Assembly (NCBI GenBank): GCA_036703985.1
Contig: DATNQN010000057.1
Location: 310,001-374,000, forward strand
From: Leptolyngbyaceae cyanobacterium
GTDB lineage: Bacteria; Cyanobacteriota; Cyanobacteriia; Cyanobacteriales; Aerosakkonemataceae
Direction: 5' to 3'
DNA: 64,000 nt
The translations under genes and the position numbers were made by a program. This document shows positions 47,001 to 58,000 of the stretch, piece by piece; within the stretch, counting starts at the first letter, position 1; each line of letters begins with the position of its first letter. The notes beneath the pieces are model-generated. The model saw only the letters and a program-made list of their open reading frames with translations. It was not told the origin of the DNA and ran no database searches.

Positions 47001-50000
47001 GATTTCCGAGCGGTAATTTGCAAATTCGCCAAGCCCAACTCGAACGAGGAAATTGGCAAGCTAATGTAGTAGCTTCAAACGTGCAACTGGGAAATTTTCC
47101 GCAAGTGCCAAAGCAGTTTCAAGGAGCTTTTAGCGGTCAATTATTATTAGCAGGTAATCTCGATACATTCACAGCTACACCAAATCGATCGCCTTTATCT
47201 CAAATTCAAGCAGCCGTCCGCGAAGGAAACTTACAAATTGCTGGCGGCAACATCCAAATTCGACAAGCGGAATTAAATAAAGGAAATTTGCAGGCAGATG
47301 TTTCCCTATCGCAAGTGCAACTCGATCGCTTTAATCAACAATTAAGAGGAAGAATTAGTGGAGATTTACAATTTGCAGGTAATGTTAATGCTTTGACTGC
47401 AAGGGGTAGTTCGCCTTTACCAGACATTAAAGCTGCCGGACAAATCAGTTTATCTCAAGGCGTAGCGGCTATTAACGGGCCGCTAACCGCTTCTTTTCAA
47501 TGGAATGGAACACAATTACTTATTCAACAAGCTTCTGCTCCTGGTTTAAATGCCAGCGGTATAGTAGCAGCTAATTTTAATCGAAATGGTACGCCAAATA
47601 TTACCGCTGTCGATTTAAATGTAAATGCCAGAGATTTTAATTTGCAAACTTTGCCAATTCAACTTCCTAATAATATAAATGTTGCTGGGAGAGTTGATTT
47701 TAACGGTCGCATATCGGGAACGCCAAATGCTCCCAATGCCGCAGGTGATTTGCAATTAAGAAACTTTGCCATTGATGGTTTAGCTTTCGACCCGGTTTTA
47801 AGGGGTAACGTGCAAGTAACGGCAGCAGGAGGGGTTAGATTAGATATTGCCGGCACGGAAGATAGAATTGCCGTCGAATTGGATCGAAATTATAGTCCTG
47901 TTTCTTTTATCGTCCGCCGCGACGGTGCTTTAGCGCAAGGGAGAAAAGAAGGCGATTTATTATTAGTAAATGTGGAAAGTTTCCCGATCGCAACTTTAAC
48001 GAGTTTGGCCCAAAGGTTGGGACAAGTACCTAATCAACTTGCCAATCAACCAATTACCGGGCAACTTTCCGGTAACTTTGCGGTCAATTTAGAGCAGAGA
48101 ACGGTGAGTGGTAGTAATGTGGCGATCGCGCAACCAACTATAGGAGAATTAAAAGCAGATTTAGTTTCGGCTGATTCGCTTTCTTATGCTAATGGAATTA
48201 CGGAAATTAATAACGCCAGATTGCAACAAGGTGAAAGCGTTTATAACTTAAATGCCCGAATAACTCCTACTGATTTTGTGGCGAGAGTACAAATTGATGA
48301 AGGAAAAATTCAAAACGTTTTAGCGACGTTAAATTTGTTTAATTTACGCACTGGCGCAGCTAGTAGGGGAGGTTTTGCTAGTGCGAGAAATCTAGAATTA
48401 GTACCTGTTGGCATCCCAAACGCGCCTTTAATATCTCAACTGCGACGCTTTTCCGAAATTGAAGCTTTGCTAGCGCAACAACGCACTCGCCGCGAACAAG
48501 CTTCCCCGATTCCAGATATTGCCGAATTAAAAGGTGATTTTCGCGGCACGATCGCTATTTCTGGAGATTTACCGAACAGTACCGCCACTTTACCGAATGA
48601 TTTGCGCGTCAGTTTTGATTTTAGCGGTGATAATTGGCAGTTGGGCGATTACAGAGCCGAAAAAGTTGTTGCCCAAGGCAGTTTAGAAAATGGTGCTTTG
48701 CGGTTTAATCCCGTGCAATTGCAATTAAATGGTGCATCGTTAGCTTTCTCTGGAATTGTGGGAGTCCAGCAACAATCCGGTCAATTAATAGTGCAGAATT
48801 TCCCGGTTGAATTGCTGAATAATTTTGTTGCTTTACCTGTTGCGGTTACGGGGAAATTAAATGGGGTGGCCGATCTAAAGGGTACTTTAGAAAACCCAGA
48901 AATAAATGGAGATCTTACTTTAGTACAGGGAACTTTAAACGGTACTCAAGTACAGTCAGCCAAAGCAGAATTTACTTATGATGATGCTCGGTTAACTTTT
49001 AATTCTCAAATAGCAATCCAACAAAATCAGCCGATTTTAATTGCTGGTAGCGTACCTTATCAATTGCCTTTTTCTTCCGTTCAACCTGATAATAATTTAA
49101 TCAGCTTGGATGTAAACGTACAAAATGAAGGTTTAGGCTTATTAAATTTGTTAACTAGAAGACAAGTACAGTGGAAAGCGGGACAAGGCAATGCTCAGTT
49201 GCAGGTACGGGGTACTTTATCCGAACCGCAAATTACCGGGATTGCCCAAGTGCAGAACGCTACCCTGGAGGCTGTGGCGCTACCGGAACCTCTGACGGAC
49301 GTGAGGGGAACCGTGCGATTTGAAGGCGATCGCATTATCGTAGATAACGTCGCAGGTAAATTTAGTCAAGGCGCAGTGACAGCCCAAGGAATTATCCCGA
49401 TTTCCAGAGCTTTATCTCAACCAGCGCAAAACCTAGCTAATCCTTTAACTGTTAATTTAAATCAATTAGGAATTAATTTGAAAGGGTTATACAGAGGTGG
49501 CGTAAACGGTAATTTAGTAGTTACTGGCGCTGCATTAGAACCGAGAATTAGCGGTGTATTACAACTAAGTAATGGCGAGATTTTCCTCGGCGAAAGAAAC
49601 CCCCAAGTAACTACTGTTAGTCAAACAACTGCTGCCAATCAGCCTACATCAGGTACTCTTTCATCTCCAGTTTTAGAGCTTAACGATTTACAGTTAATTT
49701 TACAAGACAACGTGCGCGTTACTAGACCGCCATTATTCAGTTTTGTAGCTAACGGTAACTTAACAGTAAATGGATTGCTAAACGACCTCCGTCCCCAAGG
49801 TACGATTCAGTTAAGACGAGGAGAAGTTAATTTATTCGTTACTCAGTTTAGTCTCGATCGCGGTTACGAACAAACCGCTACCTTTACCCCAGAATATGGA
49901 CTCGACCCGATTTTAGATGTTCGATTAGCTACTACCGTACCTGAAGTAACGGGTTCTCGATTGCCAGCTTCTCCGATTTCCTCGGAAATTGCTGATGTAC

Positions 50001-50527
50001 CAACTACGGGATTTTTTGGCAGCGTAGAAACAGTTCGCGTTGTTGCTAGAGTGGAAGGGCTAGCCAGCCAATTAGCTGATAGCTTGGAATTAACTAGTAC
50101 TCCACCCCGTAGCGAATCAGAAATCGTTGCCTTGATTGGCGGTGGATTCGTCCAAAATTTGGGTCGGGGAGATAGTACTTTAGGATTAGCAAACTTAGCA
50201 GGTTCGGCTTTACTTTCTAACCAGCAAGTTCAAGGTACGATTACTGCGATCGGACAAGCAATTGGTTTAAGTGAATTGCGTTTATTCCCCACTGCAATTA
50301 CTTCCGATCGAGATGGCAGAACTCGCGGTTCAACGCTAGGTTTAGCAGCAGAAGCAGTCATCGATATTACTGATAGTCTTTCTGCCTCCGTATCGAAAGT
50401 AATCACTACTCAACAACCGTTCCGGTATAACCTCCGCTATCGAGTAAATCCGAATATTTTGCTACGTGGTTCTACCGATTTATCTGGCGATACTAGAGCT
50501 TTAATCGAGTATGAAAAACGGTTTTAA
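44075..50527 (+). CDS. tamB: TamB/TIC236-like giant translocation and assembly protein with seven-fold internal repeat
   Basis: A 2150-residue AsmA/TamB-type protein thought to bridge the inner and outer membranes and help insert outer-membrane proteins or move lipids. One N-terminal membrane helix (about 20-45) is followed by AsmA-like beta structure (LERTLTQTLKRPVSLGRVESFS-type start) and long beta-taco sequence. About 45857-47425 encodes seven tandem units of 75 residues of the form EAIAEGNLQIAGGNIQI...GNWQALV...FPQVPPQLQGSFSG. The C-terminal TamB domain (about 1690-2150) ends LIEYEKRF, with the outer-membrane-type terminal Phe. ATG 44075 was chosen, with GAGG six bases upstream; a GTG at 44063 precedes it. 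The gene is alone; the partner BamA/Omp85 is not in the window. Confidence 0.93.
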   Translation: MTNSPNSDNQANRRVWLLWLSRTGMAFGVILLVGVAAGAWWAWMFIQEQLAPLVERNLTQTLKRPVSLGRVESFSLNSLRFGRSELPATATDADRASTEAVEVQFNIIDLLLTRTLELDLTLISPDVYIEQDEQNRWIATQIGTQEGQGPITTKLDSVGLRNAKVVLVPNPKPGNKRIPVGINDLGGNAQFLDNNQRIRFDLAGKLVTGGNFNIAGEHLPPSQQTNIQLQGQNLLANELDRLLKLPLDLRAGRVDGNLNVRYNPNAPLFLTGTANLQDITAGIRQLPTPLTLVNGMLRFNGQIVALEKVSALFGQIPLEATGGLHTQKGYDIAAQIPSIPIANIVQTLNLKPPVPVNGQVKAGIKLTGPIQAPVLLGEFATTSPTLVDKLTFSSLGARFALAPTSNELAIANIDAKPAVGGQITGKGQIKLGQQGGLVFDLQAQNVPAEPIAQLYGTNIPAGIKIGNVTAKAQVFGPLNDIRTVARWQAPQATYAGSGEIIVARGQTVLRDATFNVPGGTVQAAAAIGGGKWELLVETPRLPVSSVLALTQTGTEGRGQGAGEQADIPLPIRQGVISGRAKLNGNQGSFALGDIQAIAEGNLQAAGGNIQLRRGALQSGRWQALVTTSGVQLSRFPQTPQQLQGATFNNGQFQLAGTVDSFALPDIQAIGKGTLNVAGGNLQILQAGLRNGNWEAIVSANSINLSRFAQIPPQVQSAFNGRFRLAGNLQSSDINNIKAIGEGNIQIAGGRVQIRQLQLNEGNLQALVNASGVQLGRFPQVPPQLRGSFSGDLKVAGNLDNLTAPEGQQPLSQIEAIARGNLQIAGGNIQIQQAQLTQGNWRALVGVSNVQIARFPQVPNQLQGSFTGRAVISGNLDTLTPQPNESPLNQIEAAAEGTLQIAGGNVRIQQAVLNQGNWEALIAASGVQLARLPQVPAQFRGTFNGRAKLAGNIATLTTPSKESPLSQIQAIAEGNLRFPSGNLQIRQAQLERGNWQANVVASNVQLGNFPQVPKQFQGAFSGQLLLAGNLDTFTATPNRSPLSQIQAAVREGNLQIAGGNIQIRQAELNKGNLQADVSLSQVQLDRFNQQLRGRISGDLQFAGNVNALTARGSSPLPDIKAAGQISLSQGVAAINGPLTASFQWNGTQLLIQQASAPGLNASGIVAANFNRNGTPNITAVDLNVNARDFNLQTLPIQLPNNINVAGRVDFNGRISGTPNAPNAAGDLQLRNFAIDGLAFDPVLRGNVQVTAAGGVRLDIAGTEDRIAVELDRNYSPVSFIVRRDGALAQGRKEGDLLLVNVESFPIATLTSLAQRLGQVPNQLANQPITGQLSGNFAVNLEQRTVSGSNVAIAQPTIGELKADLVSADSLSYANGITEINNARLQQGESVYNLNARITPTDFVARVQIDEGKIQNVLATLNLFNLRTGAASRGGFASARNLELVPVGIPNAPLISQLRRFSEIEALLAQQRTRREQASPIPDIAELKGDFRGTIAISGDLPNSTATLPNDLRVSFDFSGDNWQLGDYRAEKVVAQGSLENGALRFNPVQLQLNGASLAFSGIVGVQQQSGQLIVQNFPVELLNNFVALPVAVTGKLNGVADLKGTLENPEINGDLTLVQGTLNGTQVQSAKAEFTYDDARLTFNSQIAIQQNQPILIAGSVPYQLPFSSVQPDNNLISLDVNVQNEGLGLLNLLTRRQVQWKAGQGNAQLQVRGTLSEPQITGIAQVQNATLEAVALPEPLTDVRGTVRFEGDRIIVDNVAGKFSQGAVTAQGIIPISRALSQPAQNLANPLTVNLNQLGINLKGLYRGGVNGNLVVTGAALEPRISGVLQLSNGEIFLGERNPQVTTVSQTTAANQPTSGTLSSPVLELNDLQLILQDNVRVTRPPLFSFVANGNLTVNGLLNDLRPQGTIQLRRGEVNLFVTQFSLDRGYEQTATFTPEYGLDPILDVRLATTVPEVTGSRLPASPISSEIADVPTTGFFGSVETVRVVARVEGLASQLADSLELTSTPPRSESEIVALIGGGFVQNLGRGDSTLGLANLAGSALLSNQQVQGTITAIGQAIGLSELRLFPTAITSDRDGRTRGSTLGLAAEAVIDITDSLSASVSKVITTQQPFRYNLRYRVNPNILLRGSTDLSGDTRALIEYEKRF

Positions 50528-50561
50528 TCATTGGTTATTTGTCATTTGTCATTTGTCATTG

Positions 50562-50626
50562 GTTTGTAGTGAGGAATTTAGTCATCCCAGTGCTTTAGTT
50601 TAATGACTAAAGTCCTTACTACAAAC
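50562..50626. repeat. Long imperfect hairpin repeat after tamB
   Basis: GTTTGTAGTGAGGAATTTAG and onward (50562-50585) pairs with its near complement at 50603-50626 (ATGACTAAAGTCCTTACTAC), with a 17-base loop. The STRR run TCATTTG precedes it at 50531-50560. It resembles dispersed hairpin repeats of other cyanobacterial genomes. It lies between converging genes and could terminate both. Confidence 0.7.
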
Positions 50627-50657
50627 TATATTTATAGAAGGACAAATGATATCAACG

Positions 50658-51524
50658 CTAATTAATTCTATTTGGTAAGTTTGAAAGTTTAAGATTTAAA
50701 ATCGACAATCCCAAAATTACTAAAAATAACACTAAACCGATCGTACAGGCATAGCTGATTTCCAAATTTTGAAAGGCTTGTTCGTAAAGATAATAAACGA
50801 TCGTTTTCGAGCTATTTCTCGGCCCTCCTTGAGTCATGATATAAACTTCTTCAAAAACTTTCGTAGCAGAAATAGCCGAAATGACCGCTACTAAAAATAA
50901 ATAAGGCTTCATTAACGGCACGGTAATGTCGAGGTGTTTCCGAATCCCATCAGAACCATCAATAGCGGCTGCTTCATATAATTCATTAGAAATTGATTGC
51001 AGTCCTGCTAGATAAATAATCATGTAGTAACCTAATCCTTTCCAAATAGTTACTGCCATCACGCTGTAAATTGCCCATTTCGGACTGGTTAGCCAAGGAA
51101 TACCGTCTTTGAGTCCGATTTGCGCTAGCATTTGGTTGAGCAAACCATTTTCTGCATAAAGCCATTTCCACGCAATACCAGCCACTACCATTGAAATAAT
51201 TACCGGCGTATAGTAAAACGCTCTAAACCAGTTAATTCCGCGCAGTTTTTGGTTGACTAAAATTGCCAAACCTAAAGGAAAAACTACTAAAATCGGCACT
51301 ACGCAAACCAGATACAACAGGGTATTTCCTAAAGTTTGCCAAAAAACGCGATCGGCTAATAAACGGCGGTAATTAGCCAAGCCGATCCATTGGGGTGACT
51401 GGCTGAGGTCGATGTAATTGGTTAATGACAGGTAAAAAGCTTGACAAACAGGCCAAAATACGGTTAGCACTAAGATTAAAAGGGCTGGTAGTAGAAATAC
51501 GTAAGGCGTCAACTGTTTTCTCAT
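50658..51524 (-). CDS. Sugar-type ABC transporter permease (MalF/UgpA family)
   Basis: A 288-residue inner-membrane permease with six hydrophobic helices. The N-terminus TPYVFLLPALLILVLTVFWP and the cytoplasmic EAA loop ELYEAAAIDGSDGIRKHLDITVPLMKP (about 210-236) mark the binding-protein-dependent carbohydrate importer family. It would pair with a second permease, a solute-binding protein and a MalK-like ATPase; none is adjacent. In cyanobacteria these orphans often share a common ATPase. Substrate (glucosylglycerol, disaccharide, glycerol-3-phosphate) cannot be told. GGG-rich bases precede the ATG. Confidence 0.93.
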   Translation of the reverse strand: MRKQLTPYVFLLPALLILVLTVFWPVCQAFYLSLTNYIDLSQSPQWIGLANYRRLLADRVFWQTLGNTLLYLVCVVPILVVFPLGLAILVNQKLRGINWFRAFYYTPVIISMVVAGIAWKWLYAENGLLNQMLAQIGLKDGIPWLTSPKWAIYSVMAVTIWKGLGYYMIIYLAGLQSISNELYEAAAIDGSDGIRKHLDITVPLMKPYLFLVAVISAISATKVFEEVYIMTQGGPRNSSKTIVYYLYEQAFQNLEISYACTIGLVLFLVILGLSILNLKLSNLPNRIN

Positions 51525-52047
51525 GGGATTTCCGTATATTCTTGGGTACAGAGATCGTTTGTGAAGTTTATGTAAATTCTTACACGGTCAGGGAACGATC
51601 GCCTAACTTTTGACAGTCGATATCACTGTATTTAATAGCTTATTACCTGTAACGCTTTCAGTATTAGGTTTGGTGACATCAAGCTATTAAATTGTGAATC
51701 GGTGCTATCTATGAAACGGATATAAGCTATCAGCAGGGTGTGATTAAACTGCTGTTTCACCAGCACTGTTAAAGAAAGCTACTAGTTAGAAAATAAATCA
51801 AATTTTGCTCCTTTTAATTATTCGCAGTCGTGAAAAAAGATCGGCTAATTTTGATTTGCGATCGCAAATTAATAAAAAAGGCGATCGTCCTACATTCCGC
51901 AGGAAAAACTAACATCTAAAATCCCAATAAATTGACGGAATTAATTAAATTCCGCCAAATTTTGCTTGCCAAAGGTGCATTTGCCAAAGGTCGCTTTCAT
52001 TAAAGCACTACCAGTACAAACTCTTTACTCTTGGTGAGTATTAGATT
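51525..52047. other. 523-bp region upstream of the RTX giant, no gene seen
   Basis: This is the divergent promoter region of the permease and the RTX-like gene. The motif TTGCCAAAGGT occurs twice, at about 51966 and 51981. Two HIP1 cores (GCGATCG) are at about 51859 and 51882. No structured RNA was recognised. Confidence 0.4.
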
Positions 52048-55000
52048 ATGGCAAAAACCCTTCATCAATCTGCTCAAATCGCTTTTATCGATTCTAATGT
52101 TAGCGATCGCGAAACTTTAATTAACAATATTTTTTCAGACATTCAAGTAGTTATACTCGATGCCAATCGAGACGGTGTAGAACAAATTACCGAAGTATTA
52201 TCAGGCGGAAATTATTCAGCAATTCACATTATCTCTCACGGCAGTTCTAACAATTTACAATTAGGAATTGCACAACTAAATTCAGAAAACTTAACCACCT
52301 CATACGAAGCGTCTATCGCCAAATGGCGAGACAGCCTGACCCCTAATGCAGATATTTTATTATATGGTTGTAAAGTAGTAGAAAATAATCAATCCTTAAT
52401 CGAAAAAATTGCCCGACTTACGGGTGCTGATGTTGCCGCTTCCGATGATTTCACTGGAAACTCCGCACTTGGCGGCGATTGGGATTTAGAAATTAAAACC
52501 GGGTTAATTGAAACACCCCTAGCATTTCAAATAGGGGTAATGGAAACTTATAACGCCGTTTTGGGAACCACCATCAACGTCACCAATATTAGCGAATTGA
52601 TTCAGGCAATTAATGATGCTAATAGCGAGGTGGGTATTTACGCTGGTGCTGACACTATTAACTTAGCTGCTGGGACTTACACTTTAACATCAGCTAGCGA
52701 TACTAGCGATACTAATTGGGGAAAAACGGGTCTGCCGAGAATCACATCTCAAATTACCATCAACGGAAATGGTGCGGTTATTGATGGGGGTTTTCAAGAT
52801 TGGCGTATTTTCCGAGTTGATACTGCTGTCGGCAACCTGGCACTTAACGATATTACTGTTCAGAACGCACGAGTTCAAACTGGCATCTTTGGGGGTGACG
52901 CTGGCGCACTTTTGAACACTGGCGGTATCATCACGATCAATAACAGCACTTTTACCGGGAACCAAGCAAATGACGACGGTGGTGCTATTGTCAATTTTCA
53001 AGGCACTATAACTATTGAAAATAGCACCATTAGTAATAATAAAGCACAGGGCGGTGGAACAGCCGGTGGTGGAGGAATCGAAAATCAAGCTGGTACGTTA
53101 AACCTTATTAACAGCACTATCAGCAATAATATTTCTGAAGGTAGCGGAACGGATGGTGGCGGCGGTATTCGCAATCGTGGCGGTGGCATCGTACAGATTA
53201 CAAATAGCACCATTGCTTTTAATAAAGCTACTACTAATGGTGGAGGTTTACTCAACATTGACGGTAATGTTACTGTTAGTAACTCCCTAATTACTAGAAA
53301 CACTTTCAATAGCAACCTCAATGTTTCGGGTGCGGATGTTGCTGGCACATTCAGTAGCAGTGGTTACAACTTAATAGGCAATGCAGATGGCGGCAGTGGT
53401 TTCACTTCCACAGGGGATATAACTGGTACATCTGCAACCTTGCTCGACCCTTTACTTGCTTCATTAGCTAATTACGGCGGTTCCACACAAACCCACGCTT
53501 TACTACCAGGAAGTCCCGCCATTGATGCAGGTACAAACGCATCAGCTACAGACCAACGGGGTATTACTCGTCCCGTCAGCGGTACGGCAGACATCGGTGC
53601 TTTTGAATCGCAAGGTTTCACCGTCACTATTACAGGCGGTAACAATCAAAATACATTAGTCAATACTACTTTCACCAATCCTCTAAATTTAACAGTCAGT
53701 AGTGCATTTAGCGAACCAGTAGACGGCGGTCAAATCAGCTACACATTACCGGGTAGCGGTGCAAGTGCAACTATCAATACAAACCCTGCTACTATTGCTG
53801 GCGGTACGGTAAGCGTTAATGCTACTGCCAACGGTACTGCTGGCACTTATAGCGTTACAGCAGGAGGCAAAGGTATCGCTACTTCTGCAAATTATACCCT
53901 TACCAACAATCCCGATTTTGTTACCGTTAGCATTGATAGTCCTACAATTATCGAAGGAACTGGCGGTACAAAAAATCTCGCATTTACTATTAGTATTTCC
54001 GGTGCGACTACCGTTCCCGTAAGTGTAGATTACGGCACTGTAGACGCTTCTGCCAAAGCAGGTAGCGACTATACGACGACAACGGGAAACGTTAATTTTA
54101 TTGTTGGAGGTTCCACTACTCAAACTGTTAATATTCCTATCACCACTGATAATACTAATGAAGCTGAAGAAACCTTACAAGTTCAACTCAGCAATGCTGT
54201 TAATGCCATAATTTCTCCTACAGCAGGAACTGGTACGGGTACTATTCAAAATGACGATATTCCCTCAGTTAGCATTACTCCTGTTAGCGGATTGGAAGGA
54301 ACTGGCGTCGGTACAACTACTGCTAACTTTACTGTTAATTTATCTAACCCAACCGATATCCCCATCACGGTTAATTACAGCACCGCAAATGGTACTGCTA
54401 ATTCACCAACAGATTACACTGCTGCCACTGGTACGCTTACCTTCGATAACTTAAGCGGAACATCGCAAAACATCGTAGTTAATATCACTCGCGACGACAT
54501 CTACGAACCGGACGAAACTTTCACCGTTAATTTAACGAATACGGGTGCTAGTAATGCTACTGCCAGCGCAACGGGTACAATTACAAACGATGATTCCCTG
54601 CCGCAAATTTCGATCGGCGATGTCACGGTAACTGAAGGCAATTCCAGTACAACCAAAGCAACATTTACCGTTAAACTTTCTAACCCTAGTACTCAAGCAG
54701 TCACCGTAAATTATGCTACTTCTAACGGAACTGCTACCACCGCAGATAGCGATTACACGCCAATTTTATCTACACCGATTACTTTCGCAGCTGGGGAAAC
54801 TGAAAAAACGATCGATATTCTCGTTAATGGCGATACTACATTTGAAACTGACGAAACTTTCAACGTCAATTTAACAGGCGCAAGTAACGCAACAATTTCA
54901 GATGCAACGGGTTTAGGAACCATCACCAACGATGACATCCAACCTACTATTTCCATTGATGATGTCACCGTCACCGAAGGGAATTCCGGCACAACTACCG

Positions 55001-58000
55001 CCACTTTTACCGTTACACTTTCTACTGCTAGCACCGAGACTGTTACTGTTAATTATGCCACTGCTGACGGGACTGCGAAAGCAACTGATTCAGATTACAC
55101 TTCAATCCCCACTAATAGTGTTACTTTTGCGCCGGGAGAAACCAAAAAGACCATCGATGTTGCCATTACTGGTGACACTATATTTGAAGCTAACGAAACT
55201 TTCAACATCAATCTCAGCGGCGCTAATAATGCGACAATTGCCGATAATCAAGGTTTAGGAACCATCACTAACGACGATACTCAACCAACTATTAGCATTA
55301 ACGATGTCAGTGTAGCAGAAGGAAATTCGGGAACTACAAAAGCAACCTTTACCGTTAAGCTTTCCAACGCCAGCAGCGAAACCGTTACAGTTAATTACGC
55401 TACTGCTGATGGAACGGCTACTATTGCAGATAGCGACTACACGGCGATTCCATCTACTACCTTGACATTGGCCGCCGGGGAAACTGAAAAAACGATCGAT
55501 GTTTTCGTTAACAGCGATACTAAATTTGAAACTGACGAAACTTTTAACGTCAATTTAACGGGTGCAAATAACGCCACAATTGCAGACGCAACGGGTGTAG
55601 GAACCATTACTAATGACGATACCAAACCCACCGTCAGCATCAGTCCCACAAATATTACCAACCCTGAAGGCAATTCCGGGACAGCAGCTTACACTTACAA
55701 CGTCACTCTTTCCAACGCCAGCAACCAAACAGTAACAGTCAATTACAGCACCAACGATGGAACTGCAACTGTTGCGGATAACGATTATATAGACAATGAT
55801 GGAAATCTGACTTTTAATCCAGGCGACCCCTTAACTAAAACCATTACGGTTAACGTTAATAGTGATAGCAAATTCGAGTCTGATGAAAACTTTACTGTCA
55901 AATTAAATAGTGCTGCCAACGCTGATTTGGGTACTATAACCCAAGCAACAGGTACGATTACCAATGACGATATTCAACCTACCGTCGCCATTTCACCTGC
56001 CACAATTACTAATAATGAGGGGAATTCCGGAATCACAGCTTACACTTACACGATTACTCTTTCTAGTCCTACAAGTCAATCAGTTAACGTTAACTACAGC
56101 ACCAACGACGGTACTGCAACTGTTGCGGATAACGATTATGCAGACAATGATGGAAACCTGATTTTTAATCCAGGTGACCCCTTAACTAAAACCATCACTG
56201 TTAACGTTAATGGCGATAACAAATTCGAGTCTGATGAAAATTTTACCGTTAGGCTAAATAGTGCTACCAACGCTACCATAGGTGCTAGTTTTCAAGCAAC
56301 GGGTACGATTATAAATGACGATTCTCAACCGACAATTTCAATTAACGATGTTACCCACAGCGAAGGAAAATCTGGTAATACCAATTTCGACTTTACGGTA
56401 ACTCTTTCTAGTGTTAGTTCTTTACCTGTTAGCGTTAGCTATAGTACCGCAGATGGAAGTGCTACAGCAGGCAGTGACTACAATCCTATTCCCGCTACTC
56501 AACTTACTTTTAATCCGGGAGAAACTTCTAAGACTATCTCGGTTGCTGTCAATGGCGACCCATTAATCGAAAGTGACGAAACCTTTTTTGTCAACTTATT
56601 TAATCCTACTAATGGGATAATAGCTGATAACCAAGGCGTTGGTACTATTACTAATGATGATAACGCGCCTACTGTCAGCAACATCGACAAATCAGGGAAC
56701 GAAGACAGCGATATCAGTTTTAGCGTTGCCGACTTTACTAATAAATTCAGTGATGTTGATGGGGATAGCTTAAGCAAAATCAAAATTACTTCTCTTCCCA
56801 GCAATGGGACGCTGAATTTGGGTGGTAGCAATGTTACTGCAAACCAAGAAATTGTTGCTGGTGATTTAGGTAACCTGCGTTTTACTCCCAATGTTAACTG
56901 GAATGGTTCTACTAGTTTTGGTTGGAACGGGTTTGATGGTAATAACTATGCTAATAGTGGTGCAATTGTTAATTTAACAGTTAATCCCGTTAACGATGCG
57001 CCTTTCATTACTATTCCGATTACTAGTAAAACCGCCACTGTCAGTGACTTGTTCAACTTCACTTTTCCTGCTGATACTTTCCAAGATATTGATGTTGGCG
57101 ATAACCTTAGTTACACTGCCACTTTAGTTAACGGTAATCCACTTCCAAATTGGTTATTTTTCAACCCGTTTACTCGAAATTTTGTTGGTATTCCTAACGC
57201 TAGTGATGTGGGAACTTTTACTCTTTTATTAACAGCGATTGATAATGCTGGTGCTAGCGTTACTAATCCATTTAATTTAACAGTTACTAATCCAGATCCT
57301 AATTGCTTTTGCGAACAAATTATTCGTCCTAGTTTGGATAGCCTCGCTGGACTAGATACCAACCCCAATTTAGTTGATATTACTCAATTCGGTACTAACG
57401 ATAACGATACTTTAATGGGTACCGATGTGAGAGAAGAATTTTATGGTTTTGATGGGGACGATCTCTTATTAGGAAATGTTGGTACGGATAACTTAATTGG
57501 TAATTTCGGTAACGATACTTCTTTTGGTGGTGGCGATCGCGATTGGATATCCGGCAATTCTGGCGACGACATCATCAACGGTAACGAAGGCAATGACATC
57601 ATCAACGGTAACGAAGGTAACGATATTGCCAGAGGGGGAGAAGGTAACGACTTAGTACGGGGAGGTCAAAATGATGACATTTTATGGGGAGATTTAGGAG
57701 ATGATACGCTGGGTGGAGATAAAGGCAACGATACTGTATTTGGCGGTACTAGCGAACTTGATAGTACGGATGGACGAGATTTAATATTTGGCGGCACGGG
57801 TAATGATTTACTCAACGGTAACGCTAGTAACGATACCTTGTTTGGAGAAGATGGTAACGATACGGTGCGCGGCGGTCAAAATGATGACATAGTTTGTGGT
57901 GGTTCTGGGGATGATATGCTGTTTGGCGATCGCGGAAATGATAGCCTGTGTGCTGGTGATGGAAATGACTCTATTTATGGAGGCAATGGCAGCGATTTTG

